Of a stretch of DNA of 64,000 nucleotides, positions 25,271 to 37,935 are shown piece by piece. The notes under the pieces were generated by a model. That model was not told the origin of the DNA. It saw only the letters and a program-made list of their open reading frames with translations, and did not search any database. The DNA is from Spodoptera frugiperda. Taxonomy: Eukaryota > Arthropoda > Insecta > Lepidoptera > Noctuidae. The stretch covers positions 4,216,001 to 4,280,000 of the forward strand of contig NC_064213.1 in the NCBI RefSeq assembly GCF_023101765.2, written 5' to 3'. How positions within the stretch are numbered: the stretch's first letter is position 1; the number at the start of each line of letters is the position of its first letter. The position numbers were made by a program, and so were the translations under genes.

Positions 25271-28200
25271 TAAGGATTCAGTAAACTCTCCAAAACAGGC
25301 AGTGGTTAATCAGATAACTTTTGATATTCTCTGAAAATAATTCAAGACCTCTTTCTTTCAGCCTTATTTTGGTTTGAAAAATGGTTTTGCAAGCTCATGC
25401 CGAGCCCTATTTATTACTGAATAGAACCTAATTGTGCGTTATAAGAATATTACAAAGAATCTAAATGTTACCTTGTCAGGCAATCATCGTTAGTCACTTG
25501 CGTTGTTACTCAACTTGTTTATTAGCTATAAGTTGATTGGTGCCTAGAATAGACCCTAAAGATGACGATGATTAGAGCTCGTTAGCGTTCTATAGTTGAG
25601 AAATTTGAGCACATTTAATATGTCACCTAATAGAGAAAAAAATTAATAGCTTTTATACTCGTAAATGTAACCTCTCTACTTACTTCAATTTGTAAGTTAA
25701 GATTTTTGTATTCTGATTATCCAAAATCAAAAGAGATTAGCGGAATAGAGAGAAATAGAAAAGTCTTCAAGTATGTGTCAATGTTCAAACTACCATTCGT
25801 CTAGATAGACCTCTCCTAAGCACTATGACACCCAACAGAAAATTCGAACATGATAACCATCAATGGCCTGACACGTTCGCGTTTATGAAAAAGAAACTGT
25901 ATCTAACCCTTTTTCTATATACCCTCACAAAGTGCTACGTAGTTGAAACCTTCAAAAGCTCACAATTTAACCCAGAATAACCCAACACTAAGGAACGATA
26001 AATTCAAGGAGATCAAGACTAAACCTATCACAATGAAACCGAGCGCCCTCAGAAAGCTGAGTCATGTATATTGTATTTACATTCTCGCAAAGAGCATTAC
26101 ATATGTCTACTGGCTAAGGGCGGTTGCAGATAGTCGGTTGAAGAAGTGACAAATATTTTTCAACATTTTCGTTATCAGAATGATGTACTAAAATATTAGA
26201 AAGTTCTTAATCACCAGGGGCTAAAATTATTTTTTAACTGTGTTATGTTGAGACGTTCAATAACTTTATGGTATTTTTTTAAATACACAATGCTCACCAC
26301 TATCGTATAATTGTGAACTATTTTTATTTCGAGTCATAAGAGCGGATGGTTATCTTTTTATATGTTGTGTTATAAATAAATGTGTCGTAAGTTTAAGAAA
26401 AGCCCGCTGTTTGCGGACACCCTAAGTCTGTTGCCCGTAAATTCATTTAATTTGTCACTCGACATAGCGTGCGGTCAACGGAGCTCGCTTCTTGCTTCGC
26501 GATAATATAATATTATCATGGTAGCAAATAGCAACATTGTTTTTCTTAGTTTCTCGACTCGTGTTGTTTTGTTTTCAAATTGCTCGTACACAGAGTTCAT
26601 TAACAACGGAACGTTTTCTTGAAAGCTCTGGGATTGTGTTTATGTTTGTTTGGTTTCATGTTATTTGTGGTCTATTTTGATGTTCCTATTATTAGTATTG
26701 GTTTAAACAGGTTCTATGTTGAGATTATATTGGCTATTAACTTAGTGTTTTGTTAGGTGTAATTGTTGATTAGTTTGTGTTATTAATTGATTGTTGATGT
26801 TTTTGTCTGGAAATGAAAGTAATTTCAGCCAAAACTTTAGAAGTTTTGTGTAATATAAAAAGCTTCAGAATCGAATTTCCCAAATACATTAATCCAAAAC
26901 AAGACTAATGTAAGCGGTACCTAAGTTGGTACTACTTACAAAACTAACCTACATACATTCTATTTTTCACTCTGGCAAAACATTAACATTACCGAAGTGT
27001 TTGCAAAGAAATATATCTAAAAACACTCAGAATTATTTACGGAGCCTGAGTCTGAGAACATAATAAATTATGATCGTTTCTGACAAATCTCTAGAGAAAA
27101 TGTGACTCCAATATTTTTTGTAATATACAAGTAAGTACCTACTCTCGGTTGATTGAAATTCTGTCCAAGGAACGTCCAAGTTATTTTACTTTAGTACGGC
27201 GAAGTTGTAGCATGTAACGCGACGGAAAGAAATTATATATTTTTTTACTTTGCTAATAAAGAAAGTCTGGAGTTAAGACGCAAACTCGAGGGACAGCGTT
27301 GGAACGTGAGTATCTTTCGTAATCGCAATTCACACCGAAGACTCTTGCACACCATTAACCCTGAAAAGAGCGATCGGACGGAAGAGATTAACATCCACCG
27401 CAGCGTTTAGACGGTGTTTCTTGAAAACGTAGTGGAGAGAACTGGCAATGGAATTTGCGCTCTTTTGTTTAAGTGAAAAATTGCAGCAAATTTTCGCTTG
27501 CATAGTACGAGTATTGGATGGCACGATTGCATTAAAGAGATTAACTGTACAGGGTGTGCTTGCATTAGTCGCTATGAACTCATAAAGTCTGTTCATTTTA
27601 TAACTCACACTTAGGGTAATGCGGAAGTGTTTTATCGAAGGCCATATTTTGTATACTTTTATTGTAATCATCATGTATTATGTTAGTAGAATAACAAAAG
27701 TTTAATGAAAATTCTGCTCTTTATTATGGAAGTAAATGAGACGTAATTTTGGCTGACGCTCATTTTGCTATATTACATGATATTGTCTAATATTACGTGG
27801 TGTTATGCGTGTAAACAAGCTTTATTTTTCATCGTTATGACTGCGATAACACGTCAAGTAATTTATTTTTAGATCCTTCCTAATGCCTACTGCCTTGAAC
27901 GTTATATTAATATGGAATATCGTTCCTCTCACACCCACATTATACCTTTTATGTACACAGAGCTATATCAAACGAAGAAAAATAGACGTTCAATAGATTT
28001 TCGCCGAGGTCCCTTCACAGTACATCGTTAAGTACCACGAAGGTGACTGTGTGGAAAAGATTAACTCCTACGGCCTCCGAAGTACGAGCTTGCGGAATTT
28101 ATCACAGAAATAAAATATTATTACAGTACATTTTTATTTGTACACAAAAGCGAAATGTACAAGACTGTCGTTTAATAAGAAATAAACAGGAAAATTATTT

Positions 28201-30452
28201 GACGATGAAAGCTATGAAAAGGAGGGTACTTAGACGAAAGTGTTTCTTTGTTCCCTTTTTAAATAAATTAAAATCGTTTCTGAACACTGATTTTTTGTCG
28301 GTGGACAGAAACTAGTACTATTTATTATAGCCAGTAATAAAAATATGAAAACTGGTCTTATTCTTTTACATATTACAAGTTCTTTGGAACATTGGTTGTG
28401 GATAAGTCTAAAGGAATCTTAAATGCAGAATTCTAAACATGCTACATCAGTTGCACTGAAAATAGCTTGAAGCTAAAACCTCCGCACAATTCCTCCTTTT
28501 TTCGGATTCTCCTGAAAATGTTTCAGCAAGTTTAGCTGTTTTACCTTTATATTTATGAGTTCTTCAAAGACCACTCGAGTCTTGGCTAAAAACCAGTTTC
28601 TTCCTGCTTCGTGTACTAAAAGATGCACTATTATTTTATTTGATCTTTGTTTTTGAATTAGGCTTCTTATGTTTACCATTTTTAGAGGTACTTCTTACTT
28701 TTTTTTGTTATGTTCTATTTTCAATGCATCAACATGTCAAAATGTGCTTTCAAATTAGATAAAGAATAGGCATTTTAAAATAACCAAATAATATTTCTAT
28801 CATTTCATACAGGTATATTTTAATGAAAAATAGGCTTAAGGCTGAATGGGACGAATTCTATTCATTTCTACGGGCATGTTTATTATATAACGTCATTGCG
28901 AGAGATTTATACCAATACCAATGCCTTTTGACGAGTCACTTCTTTGAGAGCTTAGAGCGGTAGCTGTGAAGCAGGGAGTCGTGCGAGAGGATCACAGAAT
29001 CAAAGGGACCATAGTCAAAGGACGACGCGCCTTGGAAACTATTTGGCGGCTGGCAGCCATGTTTGTTTTTTTACGCGGCAATATGTGTGCCTCTTTTCAA
29101 AGGAGATACGTTAGATTTGATGTGACAAGTTTTATATAGATTATATTACGTCACTTAGTGTATCTTTTTTCTTCAGGTCTAAGCTTGGGTGAAAATTCTA
29201 TTTTTAAAACGCTGCAATAAAAAGCTGATCGCTGCTTTAACAAAAAAAAGCAAAACATAATTGAGTTATCTTCACTCCTCGTATCGATAGAAGCAGTAAA
29301 AAGCTGATTATATAAACTAATAACACGATACACGGGGGAAATAAAGCAATAAAACTGCTCTCACCCATTACTGTTGAGGAATTGGCTCACGATTCGAAGC
29401 GATAGCTTTCATAAATTGATCAGTTAGCTAATAGAGATGGTATTACCCGGGACAGAAAGAAATGAGCGCCAAATTATACAAGATTGATCTTGATAGTTTT
29501 TGCTTGAAAGAAGAAAATATTGGCCGAAAAGGAATCAAGTGACTTATCGAATTAGGGATCATTATGAGATATTACGAGATAAACTATATGAGAAACTTGG
29601 CCCTCGCGAGTTTTAGCCTGATCCAATAACTTACGAAGTTCCCAACGTTCTTGCAAATTGTTACGAATAAGCAAGGGACCGGTTCTCCCATTTGTGTTTC
29701 TTTTATGAAACAATAATGTTGTTTAAGCATCTTGGGGATTACTTTGCCTAATTCAGTTTTCTTGTTTCTTATTTATTGTTCTTTAATTTCTCGAGGGAAT
29801 ATCGATATACCCAGTACCTAATAATGCTGATTAAAATCCATGGAAATTAATGTTGGAGCTGACTAACGTTAAATTCTAAGTTCAATTAAAATTATTTGCT
29901 TATTCAGAATAGGTATCTATTTGACTTGGAAGAAAATTTAATTAATGCTACATTTTAAAGGTGATGTTCAACTTCATTTTTCATTAGTTTTGTTTATAAG
30001 TTATTGTATTCAATTCAATATTTAACGTGTTCTAAAAATAACATAAGATGGGATATTATTACAACAAAATTTTCCAGCAATTTTCTTAACATTAAAGTTG
30101 AAAACAATGTTATTCTTGGTAGCAGAGTCCACAGTCGTTTCTCGCGACCATTATAAAGCTAGTAATAAAAGAAAATGCCACAAGAACCTCTTCACTATGA
30201 AGTGTAGCAGTAATAGCGAAATGTGCACGGTACATAACTGTTACATAAGACGGTGTGTCGTCCATTTCTTGTTCACTTTCATTAGTTGCTGTTATTGGCT
30301 GAAAGCCGTCTTCAGGCAGCGTGTAATACCAGCAGTACTCAGAATTGATAAAGTTTCTTCGGTTAGCCTATTGAAAGTATACGGGTTAATATTCTTGGGT
30401 CATCCTTAAGATAAAATGTTCACGAAATTAAATTCCCTTTTTTTGGTTGCAG
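25271..30452. other. Long stretch without recognisable genes
   Basis: About 5.2 kb holds no confident exon or transposon. The top strand between 26640 and 26815 is strikingly rich in G and T. A CpG-richer patch at 27180-27420 overlaps a 114-codon minus-strand ATG frame (27330-27674) without coding bias. A GC-richer patch at 28940-29070 is unassigned. Confidence 0.4.
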
Positions 30453-30488
30453 GTTTCAGTTTTTGGATTGCAGTGAAGAGTTTGTTTG
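30453..30488 (+). other. Candidate 36-nt micro-exon
   Basis: A pyrimidine-rich acceptor (ccctttttttggttgcag, ending at 30452) and a strong donor (ttg|gtaagttag, at 30489) bound 36 nt. One phase is open (FQFLDCSEEFV). A second AG at 30473 would give a 15-nt exon instead. Without transcript data this is only a splice-signal match. Confidence 0.2.
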
Positions 30489-30780
30489 GTAAGTTAGATT
30501 TTAAAATCTTCATTAATGTAATTGTCGAAATTACCTTTTCTAAGTACTAATTCTGATAATGTATTAGGTACGTCTGTTTATAAATTGAGACACATGTAAG
30601 TTGTTACACTTTACTTTGAACCAACAGACAACAAATTGAGGTTGCATTTCTCTAAGCCACATCTATACATATAATAAAATCGTAGAAAAGTGCTGTCTGT
30701 ACATTGAAAATAAAAATAAAAAAAATAGCAGGGGTTATTGTTATGTCGATGTCGAACCCAAAAATGTAATTAACTTTTTT

Positions 30781-30836
30781 TTTGTCTGTTTGTCTGTTTG
30801 TCTGTTTGTCTGTTTGTCTGTTTGTCTGTTCGTCTG
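30781..30836 (+). repeat. TTTGTCTG octamer array, 7 copies
   Basis: There are six perfect tandem copies of tttgtctg, followed by one with a single change (ttcgtctg). The array lies inside the Helitron-like element, shortly after its 5' end. Similar arrays near 5' ends are a usual feature of these lepidopteran elements. Confidence 0.9.
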
Positions 30837-31132
30837 TGCGCGCTAATCTCAGAAACGGCTGATCCGAGTTGGATGCGGTTTTCACAATATATTGTGGGAT
30901 GCTTAAATTTACATTTAGTGTTTGTTTCATGTCAATCGGTTCATAAATAAAAAAGTTATGTCAAATTAAAGAATCACGTCGAACATTCTATGCTTATACC
31001 ATTAATCTCCGCAACTATTTGACGGATTTGGTTGAAATTTGGTACAGATATAGTTTAGAACCTTAGAAAGGACATAGATATATTTTTATTTCAAAAATCA
31101 AAAAATAAAAATAAGAAATAAATTATTTATAA

Positions 31133-31430
31133 ATAATTCTATGTCGATCGTTACACGACTTCGGTTCATGTTATTGTTTTAATTTATCGAAAAAAGTAAA
31201 TAAATAGTAAAAAGGTATGAAAAAAATAATATCAATATAATAAAACATTTAGTACAAAGAAAATGCTCTAACGGAGTATAGATAATTCTATGTCGATCGT
31301 TACACGACTTCGGTTCATGTTATTGTTTTAATTCATCGAAAAAAGTAAATAAATAGTAAAAAGGTATGAAAAAAAATAATATCAATATAATTAAACTTTT
31401 AGTACAAAGAAAATGCCCGAACGGAGTATA
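31133..31430 (+). repeat. 149-bp tandem duplication inside the Helitron-like element
   Basis: The units 31133-31280 and 31282-31430 both contain atgtcgatcgttacacgact and end in acggagtata. I count about six differences plus one extra A in the second unit. The high similarity suggests the duplication is recent relative to the element, or is kept alike by exchange. Confidence 0.9.
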
Positions 31431-32082
31431 AATAAATAATCCAAGTTGTCTTTATCTTTGGTTGGGTATCGGCCGAGCGCTTCGGTACTATCGTAGAAAA
31501 AGTGTATTATCAGTCGTATGATTATTTGTCTGTAGTGGTCCTGCTGTTTCGTATATTCTAAATTGGTTTCGTTGTATTTGTCAATTAATAAGTTTATTTG
31601 TTGGGTTTTCCTGGTTTTTTGGTTAAACTATTTAACGTAGGTTTAGTTTGATATCGATTATTAGTAGTTACTGTAGTTAGTTTTTTTAATAAAATTGTAA
31701 GTCTAATTTTTTTTTTAATTAGATTAGATTTAAGTCGTTTCTTTTAAATTATTTAGTTTAAGCTTGGTTATTATAGCATAGAGGATAGGTTGTAATATAG
31801 TTTTTTTTTTAATTGTTATAAATTCGTAATTCGTAGCTTTCTTTAGTTTTAAGTTAGTTTAAGTCCGTTTTTAAACTATTTTTTCAATGCCCTAAGTGAG
31901 TATACATCAGTCTATTAAATTCAAACGCAGAGCTCATTATGTTGATTTTTGAAGAGTTCCCTGGAATATCTTCCACATCTCATTTTTGAAGAGATCCCGC
32001 GAGATCGGGAACTATGTGGTTAAAACCAAAAATTTGCCGGAAGTCACTATTCCACGCGAACGAAGTCGCGGGCAAAAGCTAG

Positions 32083-33289
32083 TAATTTAATATACATATT
32101 TCGCCAATTTCGTCCTAGTGCTCTCAAAATAATTTCTCTGTCTTCTATTCTTCTCAGAATTTGGTCACAAAGGCACATAGTTATTGTTACATTCGGAACG
32201 AATTTAGACAAAATTTCCCCTGAATACCGTTCTATGTTAAAATGCAGTGTAGTAGAAATTTCATACAATATTTGCCGCTTTAATGAAATTCACTTGGCTG
32301 GCAGCAGACGTAAAATACTGCAGAGCAAAGTATTACTTCACTGAGCTAATGTTTAGCTCACTTGATTTTATAGAGCTCTATTTTATATCTTGCAGTTAGA
32401 TGTCCAAAATATGTATGCACTTTGAACAATTTGAAGAAGATTTTCCTTTTTTGTTTCTGCTTTACCATGTCGTATTATGATATCGGGGAGTCATTAGGAA
32501 AGGCTTATCGTAAGTTCTGTAGCGTGCATTAGAAGGTAATGAAAAAAAAATCTATTGTTATAAACTAGTTATCTAAGCTATAAATGGCATTTTGGAAATC
32601 ATCAAAGCTAATATTGCTAAACTTTTCCAATCAATAATAAATTAAGGATGAATCAAACTTTTTATTTGCCCCTGTATCTATCTACAAAGATTCTGATTTG
32701 GAAATTTTATGTCAGCATCGATGAACGCAATAAAAGTTAAGCATTTTCTTTTATTTATATCTTATATTTGAAAAGTTAAGTCATAAAACTTTGGAGTTTT
32801 GGGGAAGTTTATTCCTGATATGTTTAAAATATTTGTAAATGCTATCTCAAGATCGAATCACTCTGTTTATTTGCAAAAAATATAAAGCATGGCGTAAAAT
32901 TCGGTTTCAAACTTAAAATTGCCTACAAAAACTTTTCCTTTGTGATTCTCCGCATTTTTGCATGGTACACAGATATGTGGACTTTAATTTCCTTCTTACC
33001 GCGTAGGGGGGAGGTCTTCCTCCCCGTTTCTCCATGGATTAACATTTTGTGCGATTTAGTGACTAGCGTCCCGCCTTTCCACGGCTCTGAGACTTTAAAT
33101 TCTTTATTATTCGACTCGGAAACATTTTAAAGTTTTGGTGACTTTTTGAAACTACTTACTTGTAAATTCGTGAAGTATTACATAATATATTATTTTATAC
33201 CCGCTGCTTACTTTGAAAACTACATATATAGGTATTGGTTGAATACAGTCATAACTTGAGTTGTGTTTCGTTGTGAGAGGATGGAGAAT
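32083..33289. other. AT-rich stretch, nothing recognised
   Basis: No gene or repeat was recognised. The 73-codon minus-strand frame at 32047-32268 overlaps the Helitron 3' end and is not a gene. Confidence 0.45.
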
Positions 33290-33388
33290 GGAGGCCCAAT
33301 TACTTCCCTTCCCAATCTTCTCAATCCTCGATTCCCCAACCCTTAAATTCCTAACGCTCAAAAGGCTAGCAATGCACTTGTAATGCCT
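33290..33388 (-). repeat. Dispersed repeat family E, copy in reverse
   Basis: The minus strand reads acaagtgcattgctagcctt, then ggaatttaagggttggggaa, then agattgggaaggg. This is the right half of the copy at 39677-39830 (acaagtgcgttgccggcc, aatttaagggttcttgggga, agattgggaaggg). It is a common type of lepidopteran interspersed repeat whose class I cannot assign. This copy lacks the left half. Confidence 0.65.
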
Positions 33389-34828
33389 GTGAAAAAAAAT
33401 CTATCTAATTAATTTTATTTATACAAAAAATACTATTTTTTAATACACACATCTTCAAATTAGTATCGACCCATGTATACTTCATGCTTCACACATCACG
33501 TACGTATAACGAGGGAAAAGAAAGAACATTTTTTTTTTCCTAAAGAGAATTCATTATGTTGTTATCTACATTCGTGCACTACATTGCACTTCCCATGAGA
33601 CCATCAACGAAGCCATAACTAGCTCCTTTATTCTGTACCCCATTGTACCACTTCGGTGACTAAAAGTCGTTCCCTGTTTCTCCCCCTCTTTATGTGAGTT
33701 TCGTAATCGCTATGGCAACAATGTAATATGTATATGTAAGAAAGTATGCTTGTCCTCGAGTGTAACATGTTCGCAAATGATTTATGAGCTAAGGCTGTAT
33801 TTATTTCCATTTATATTGCCATCTCGTTCCCGTGTTCCCTACTTCCCTAAGGATACTACTCCCCAAGAATATTGATATTTTACGACTCCTTACATATTGT
33901 GAGATTTCCATCTATTAGATATTGTGGCTTTATTTGATTGTGAACGAGTGTTTTATTGCTCGAATAATGTTTTATTTCTCGGACAGATTGGGGTCGCATG
34001 TGTAGTGTTACTTACTTTTACAAGCAAATATAAAAGTTGATAGCGTGTTATTATTTGTACCGAATGAGATAAACATTTTACCTTCCATGAATTGTTTTCT
34101 ATGATTGGTTTCGTACATTTTGTTTTATATTTCGGTATCAAGATAAATCGTAAATTATAATGCCAATATTCTTCTCTGAATCTTCGTGTCTTTAGATAAA
34201 TAATAATCTTGCAAGATAAGCCTTAATGGTCTTTATATAATAATTTATCGTTTCAGAGACGTGATTCCTCTAAAATTTATTTTCTATACGGTAACGGTCA
34301 ATCTTTGAAAACTCAAAGATTATCATCTGAAGCGTTCCTCTTATAGGCGATGAGCATCTCGTATACCTGTCTCTATTTTATTTAATAATAATGAAAGAGA
34401 TAGTTTAGTCTATCTTGTGAACTAGCCCAGGCTAGGTCTCTCACGACTTTGCCACGAGGTCGTGAACAGTCTTTGTTTTATGTCTTATTATTTACTAATA
34501 TTAAGCCTAGAGATGCAATGAAATGTTCACAAAATTAGACTCGATTATTTTATTCAACCTAAGTGACCTTTGGACCACTAATGCTTCGTATATGTTAGAA
34601 TGACATTAAGAGACCTTAATTACTGGTTTTCTGGTAACACAGGTTAAATGCATTTTAGTTTGCATACGTTATTAATTTACTTGTACGGATGTTAAATGTC
34701 TAAAATAAATCTTAATTAATGTCCTAACCAGACGATAATATTTGGGTATTAAAACTATTAAAATTATTTAAACAAATCTCATACAAGTTTTGATTTTAAA
34801 GAAATCCCTTTAAACTCGACTGCACGAT
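33389..34828. other. AT-rich stretch, nothing recognised
   Basis: No exon, RNA gene or transposon was recognised. Frames are 62 codons or shorter. Confidence 0.45.
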
Positions 34829-34970
34829 TGGCGCCGTGGTTGGGTAACCGGCTGCCGTGCAGCGTGTAGGGGGTTCAATTTCCGCACGGAGTAACTCTTT
34901 GTGTAATCCACAAATTGTGTGTTTGTAAACGCACCCACAACATAGGAGGAAATAGTAGTGTAGGTAGTGT
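34829..34970 (+). mobile_element. tRNA-derived SINE, second family, decayed
   Basis: A tRNA-like head (ggcgccgtggttgggtaacc) is followed by a good RNA polymerase III B box, GGTTCAATTTC, at 34872-34882. The body then reads cgcacggagtaactctttgt, aatccacaaattgtg and tgtttgtaaacgcacccac. These are features of a widespread lepidopteran SINE as I remember it. A block between aaattgtg and tgtttgtaaac appears to be missing. The 3' limit is approximate and no target-site duplication could be read. Confidence 0.6.
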
Positions 34971-36126
34971 AAGTACCTAATGTATAAAAAAATAAGTGTA
35001 AGTACTTAAAACTACGTCTAAATACATGCAAATAACTATAACCATCCCAACGTTATTATCATTCAACATCATTCAGATTCCTCCGAAACAAATTCCAATA
35101 AAATACTTCGTTAATTCTAAAGAATCTTCGAAAAAGTTGGAAGAAAAGTTTTACGCAGTACGAGTTAGGGAAGATCACTCGTCATAAAGTAATTTCTCAA
35201 TGCCGATTGTACATTTATTGGACATGGTGTTTTATTTGGAAGGGAAGATATTCATCAATTTTCTTTCAATACTTTTTGTCGGATAGTTTTTCTCAAGACT
35301 AACATAATGATTACAAATAGACTGAAAATTAAATTAATATTACATTCGAACTCACCGCGAGATTCATTAAGCCATAAAATAGTTCATAATGCGAAACTCA
35401 AGTCTTAAATTCATTGCACAGCATAAAACAAAATGAAGACATCACCTCTATATTACCTTAATAAAATTATCCACTCCACATTAATACACCCTCGCTAATA
35501 ATCAGAACTAATGGCCCATATATGGCACTCCAATGGCTTTTTAATTGAAACTTGGCACATTAAGTAGGCGAAACGACTAAATGACAATTTACTGTACGTT
35601 GTCAGGGTACGGTCGTTTCAAGTTACGATATTAGTCCATTTGCCCGCTCAATGGCGTCGACTTTGAAGATTCACGTACATAAGGATCCAAGATGTACACA
35701 AAACGCGAAAATGCATTAAACCTTACCTACATTTGGTGTTTACCCGTAGTTTGGTTAGAGTAAATGGGTTTATATGGAGCTACCCTACTGTATTGCCCTT
35801 AGCTTTTGGAAGCGAATTGAAGCAAAATTGGAACGTTGAATTTGACTTATATTTGATCTGTGTTCTGAGAAATGACTTGAGTTTTGTATAAATCAGTAAT
35901 TAATAGATTAATAATTAAAAATGTTGCTATGTGAAATTCTCTCAAACAGGTATGATGATTTGTGTCTTAAATCTATAATTATGACAGTACAAAACAGAAT
36001 TTATAATTTTATTCACAACACAACTTTGCCCCGAACAGTTTCCGCAACAAAAACATCCTTTTCGAAAACGATAAATTATCATTTGTAACAGATGTCATAC
36101 TTCGAAGTATTCAACGCTGACGGCGG
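34971..36126. other. AT-rich stretch with one possible regulatory patch
   Basis: No gene was recognised. About 35510-35680 is less AT-rich and has homeodomain-like ttaattg and several unique words. It could be conserved noncoding DNA, which cannot be judged without alignment. Confidence 0.4.
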
Positions 36127-36462
36127 TTGTTTTGCCAAGTTTCTAAGATAAGAAGCTTGAACAGGTCGGAATGGTCGTCTGACGTCACGAGCCCCTCGAC
36201 CTACAAAACGAAGTTTGACAAAGTTCAAGGGTGCAGTAGAAATGGTCCGGTTGTACTCGATATTGCAAATATCGATACATCACAGAATGACTGCAAGGCA
36301 AATGTGGGCTATGAAGGTGAAACGGGGCCAATGGCAGTGCTTTTTCCTACGGATTCACTTAGAAACAAGTTTAACAAGTATCGCTCGATTATTGGAATCG
36401 GATATCGACGATAGAACGCTCAATGCCACGGGCTTGAGTATTGTGCCTCTATTAATTAAATA
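36127..36462 (+). other. Open, less AT-rich block: weak coding candidate
   Basis: Two overlapping plus-strand frames are open here (95 codons at 36127-36414, and 82 codons at 36215-36463). Both begin only at TTG, so they would have to be internal exons or decayed coding DNA. The first has a polar composition (for example VLDIANIDTSQNDCKANVGY) and about 27% G at first codon positions, slightly above background. No clear splice acceptor precedes it. A perfect CRE palindrome lies at 36180-36187. It could equally be regulatory DNA. Confidence 0.2.
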
Positions 36463-36463
36463 A

Positions 36464-37670
36464 CAACAGGTTTACAAAACTTTTTCTTCAAGTATTGATC
36501 CGTAGTCCTCTATTATGTTTCTTTCTCTTGCGAAGGTTTTTAAAAGTTAATAATTTCTCAATAGTGAGTAACTACCCATGTAAATTGTAAGGCTCATATT
36601 TCTACACTTATATCACAGTTTTATATTTATTCATCAAGTTTTAAATGATAAACTTTTAATTAAGTAAGTTTCGTAAGTAAAGTTACGAACTAGCGAATAA
36701 ATTCTCCCGCCAAGACTAATGGAAAAACTAAAAAGTTAATTACGGTGCTTGCCAAATCATTCTGTGGTATTTCTGTCTGAATTTTAATTTTAAAAACGAT
36801 ACGTTTCCAGCCAGTTTTGTGATTGCAACAATACGTTTTCGAAAACCAGATATTTTAAAATGTATTGGTTCGAATGTGGAAAAGACATTATTCATTTGCA
36901 AAATGCAATTTCACAGGATGTCACGTTTGTTAGAAAAATGCCTCGCTACATATTCAATACGTTTCCCGCACCGATTCTGAATTACACATACACTAGTGTC
37001 AGCGTTAACGTAAATTGGAGTTTGCTATAGAAATTAGGGCTAGCAGAATGTGGAGTACTGTGTGCTCTGATTTAATATTTGATGTTCATTAAATCTTGTT
37101 AGGTTTCGTTTAAATGTTTAAGTAATCTGTAGCTAATTTTGTAAGAGAATAATACTGAACAAATATACCATTTCGCTGTCTTAACATGATTACAAGTACT
37201 GTTGATGAAGCTACACTTTATTTATAGTTTCATATAAAAATGTAATTCAACTTTAATCGAAAACATTGACAACCCTAATAGAAATCGAATTTTTAATAGA
37301 ACACTATCGGTTTGTCCAATAAATCTCGTTTGAAATCCTTGCAGACCGATATCGCGTTACCGTTTCGACTGTAGCGACATCTGGTTTGCACTGGAAATGC
37401 TCCAGAACCAAGCCATCGACATAAGATACGACAAACGGCATAAATTATGGTAAAAATTGAAACGTATTTTGAAATAAATGTTCAAAAATTAATGTCTAAA
37501 ACGTTTCGAACTGAATCGTGAATGAAATCGTTGTCCTCCTTTTGAAATGTCAATGATTTGAACATTGAACTTAAAGTTTTTCTTTGTGTCTGCATGTATT
37601 TTTTTTGTTAGATAAGTTCACTACCGTATTAAAAACGCTTAATAGGTTATGGCCTATTTCTATTTTTGTT
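36464..37670. other. AT-rich stretch, nothing recognised
   Basis: No gene or repeat was recognised. GC and CpG rise modestly around 37340-37420. Confidence 0.45.
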
Positions 37671-37935
37671 GACGGGGGAAAACCTTCAAAAGGCGCTTAA
37701 CTTCTTGGAAAAAAAACTAGCGTATGGGATTTTTACCTCACTAAAACCTCCTCGGTAGCCTAAAGGAGGCACTGGGTTCTTTTCGTAGACCAAACCCGGG
37801 GCCCCTATTTTAAAACCCCCGTTATGGCACCTCCCTATGGAGACCTATATGTCATTCTTGAACTTCTCTGTACAGTGCAGTGCACGGTGGCTTGTGACTA
37901 CTGGGCCACCGTCTTCCTTGGGGTCATAAGAGGAT
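37671..37935 (+). repeat. GC-rich dispersed repeat fragment, possibly LINE 3' sequence
   Basis: A 265-bp GC-rich block stands out sharply from its flanks. It includes aggcgcttaacttcttgg, cctcctcggtagcctaaagg, accaaacccggggcccc and ggcttgtgactactgggcca. The words fit an old interspersed repeat, perhaps LINE-related noncoding sequence, judging from memory of similar text in moth genomes. No second copy is present in this window, so the class is uncertain. Confidence 0.4.

Larger units (their letters stand above)
30662..32082 (+). mobile_element. 1.42-kb non-autonomous Helitron-like element
   Basis: The element begins with TC directly after an A (tctatacatataataaaatc, 30662) and ends with CTAG before a T (32079-32082). 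The 3' end reads cgcgaacgaagtcgcgggca. Within it CGCGA/TCGCG can form a short hairpin about 12 nt before CTAG, as Helitrons require. It carries a TTTGTCTG octamer array, a 149-bp tandem duplication and long T/G-rich tracts, but no Rep or helicase ORF. Movement would need proteins supplied in trans. Both ends are intact to the base, which argues for one insertion. Confidence 0.75.

Noticed and set aside
27330..27674. 114-codon minus-strand ORF with an ATG
   Set aside because: Composition is that of translated noncoding DNA, with about 20% G-first codons. A few frames of this length are expected by chance.
30652..30930. Minus-strand ORF with a QTNRQTDK repeat protein
   Set aside because: The repeat peptide is simply the TTTGTCTG octamer array read in reverse inside a Helitron-like element.
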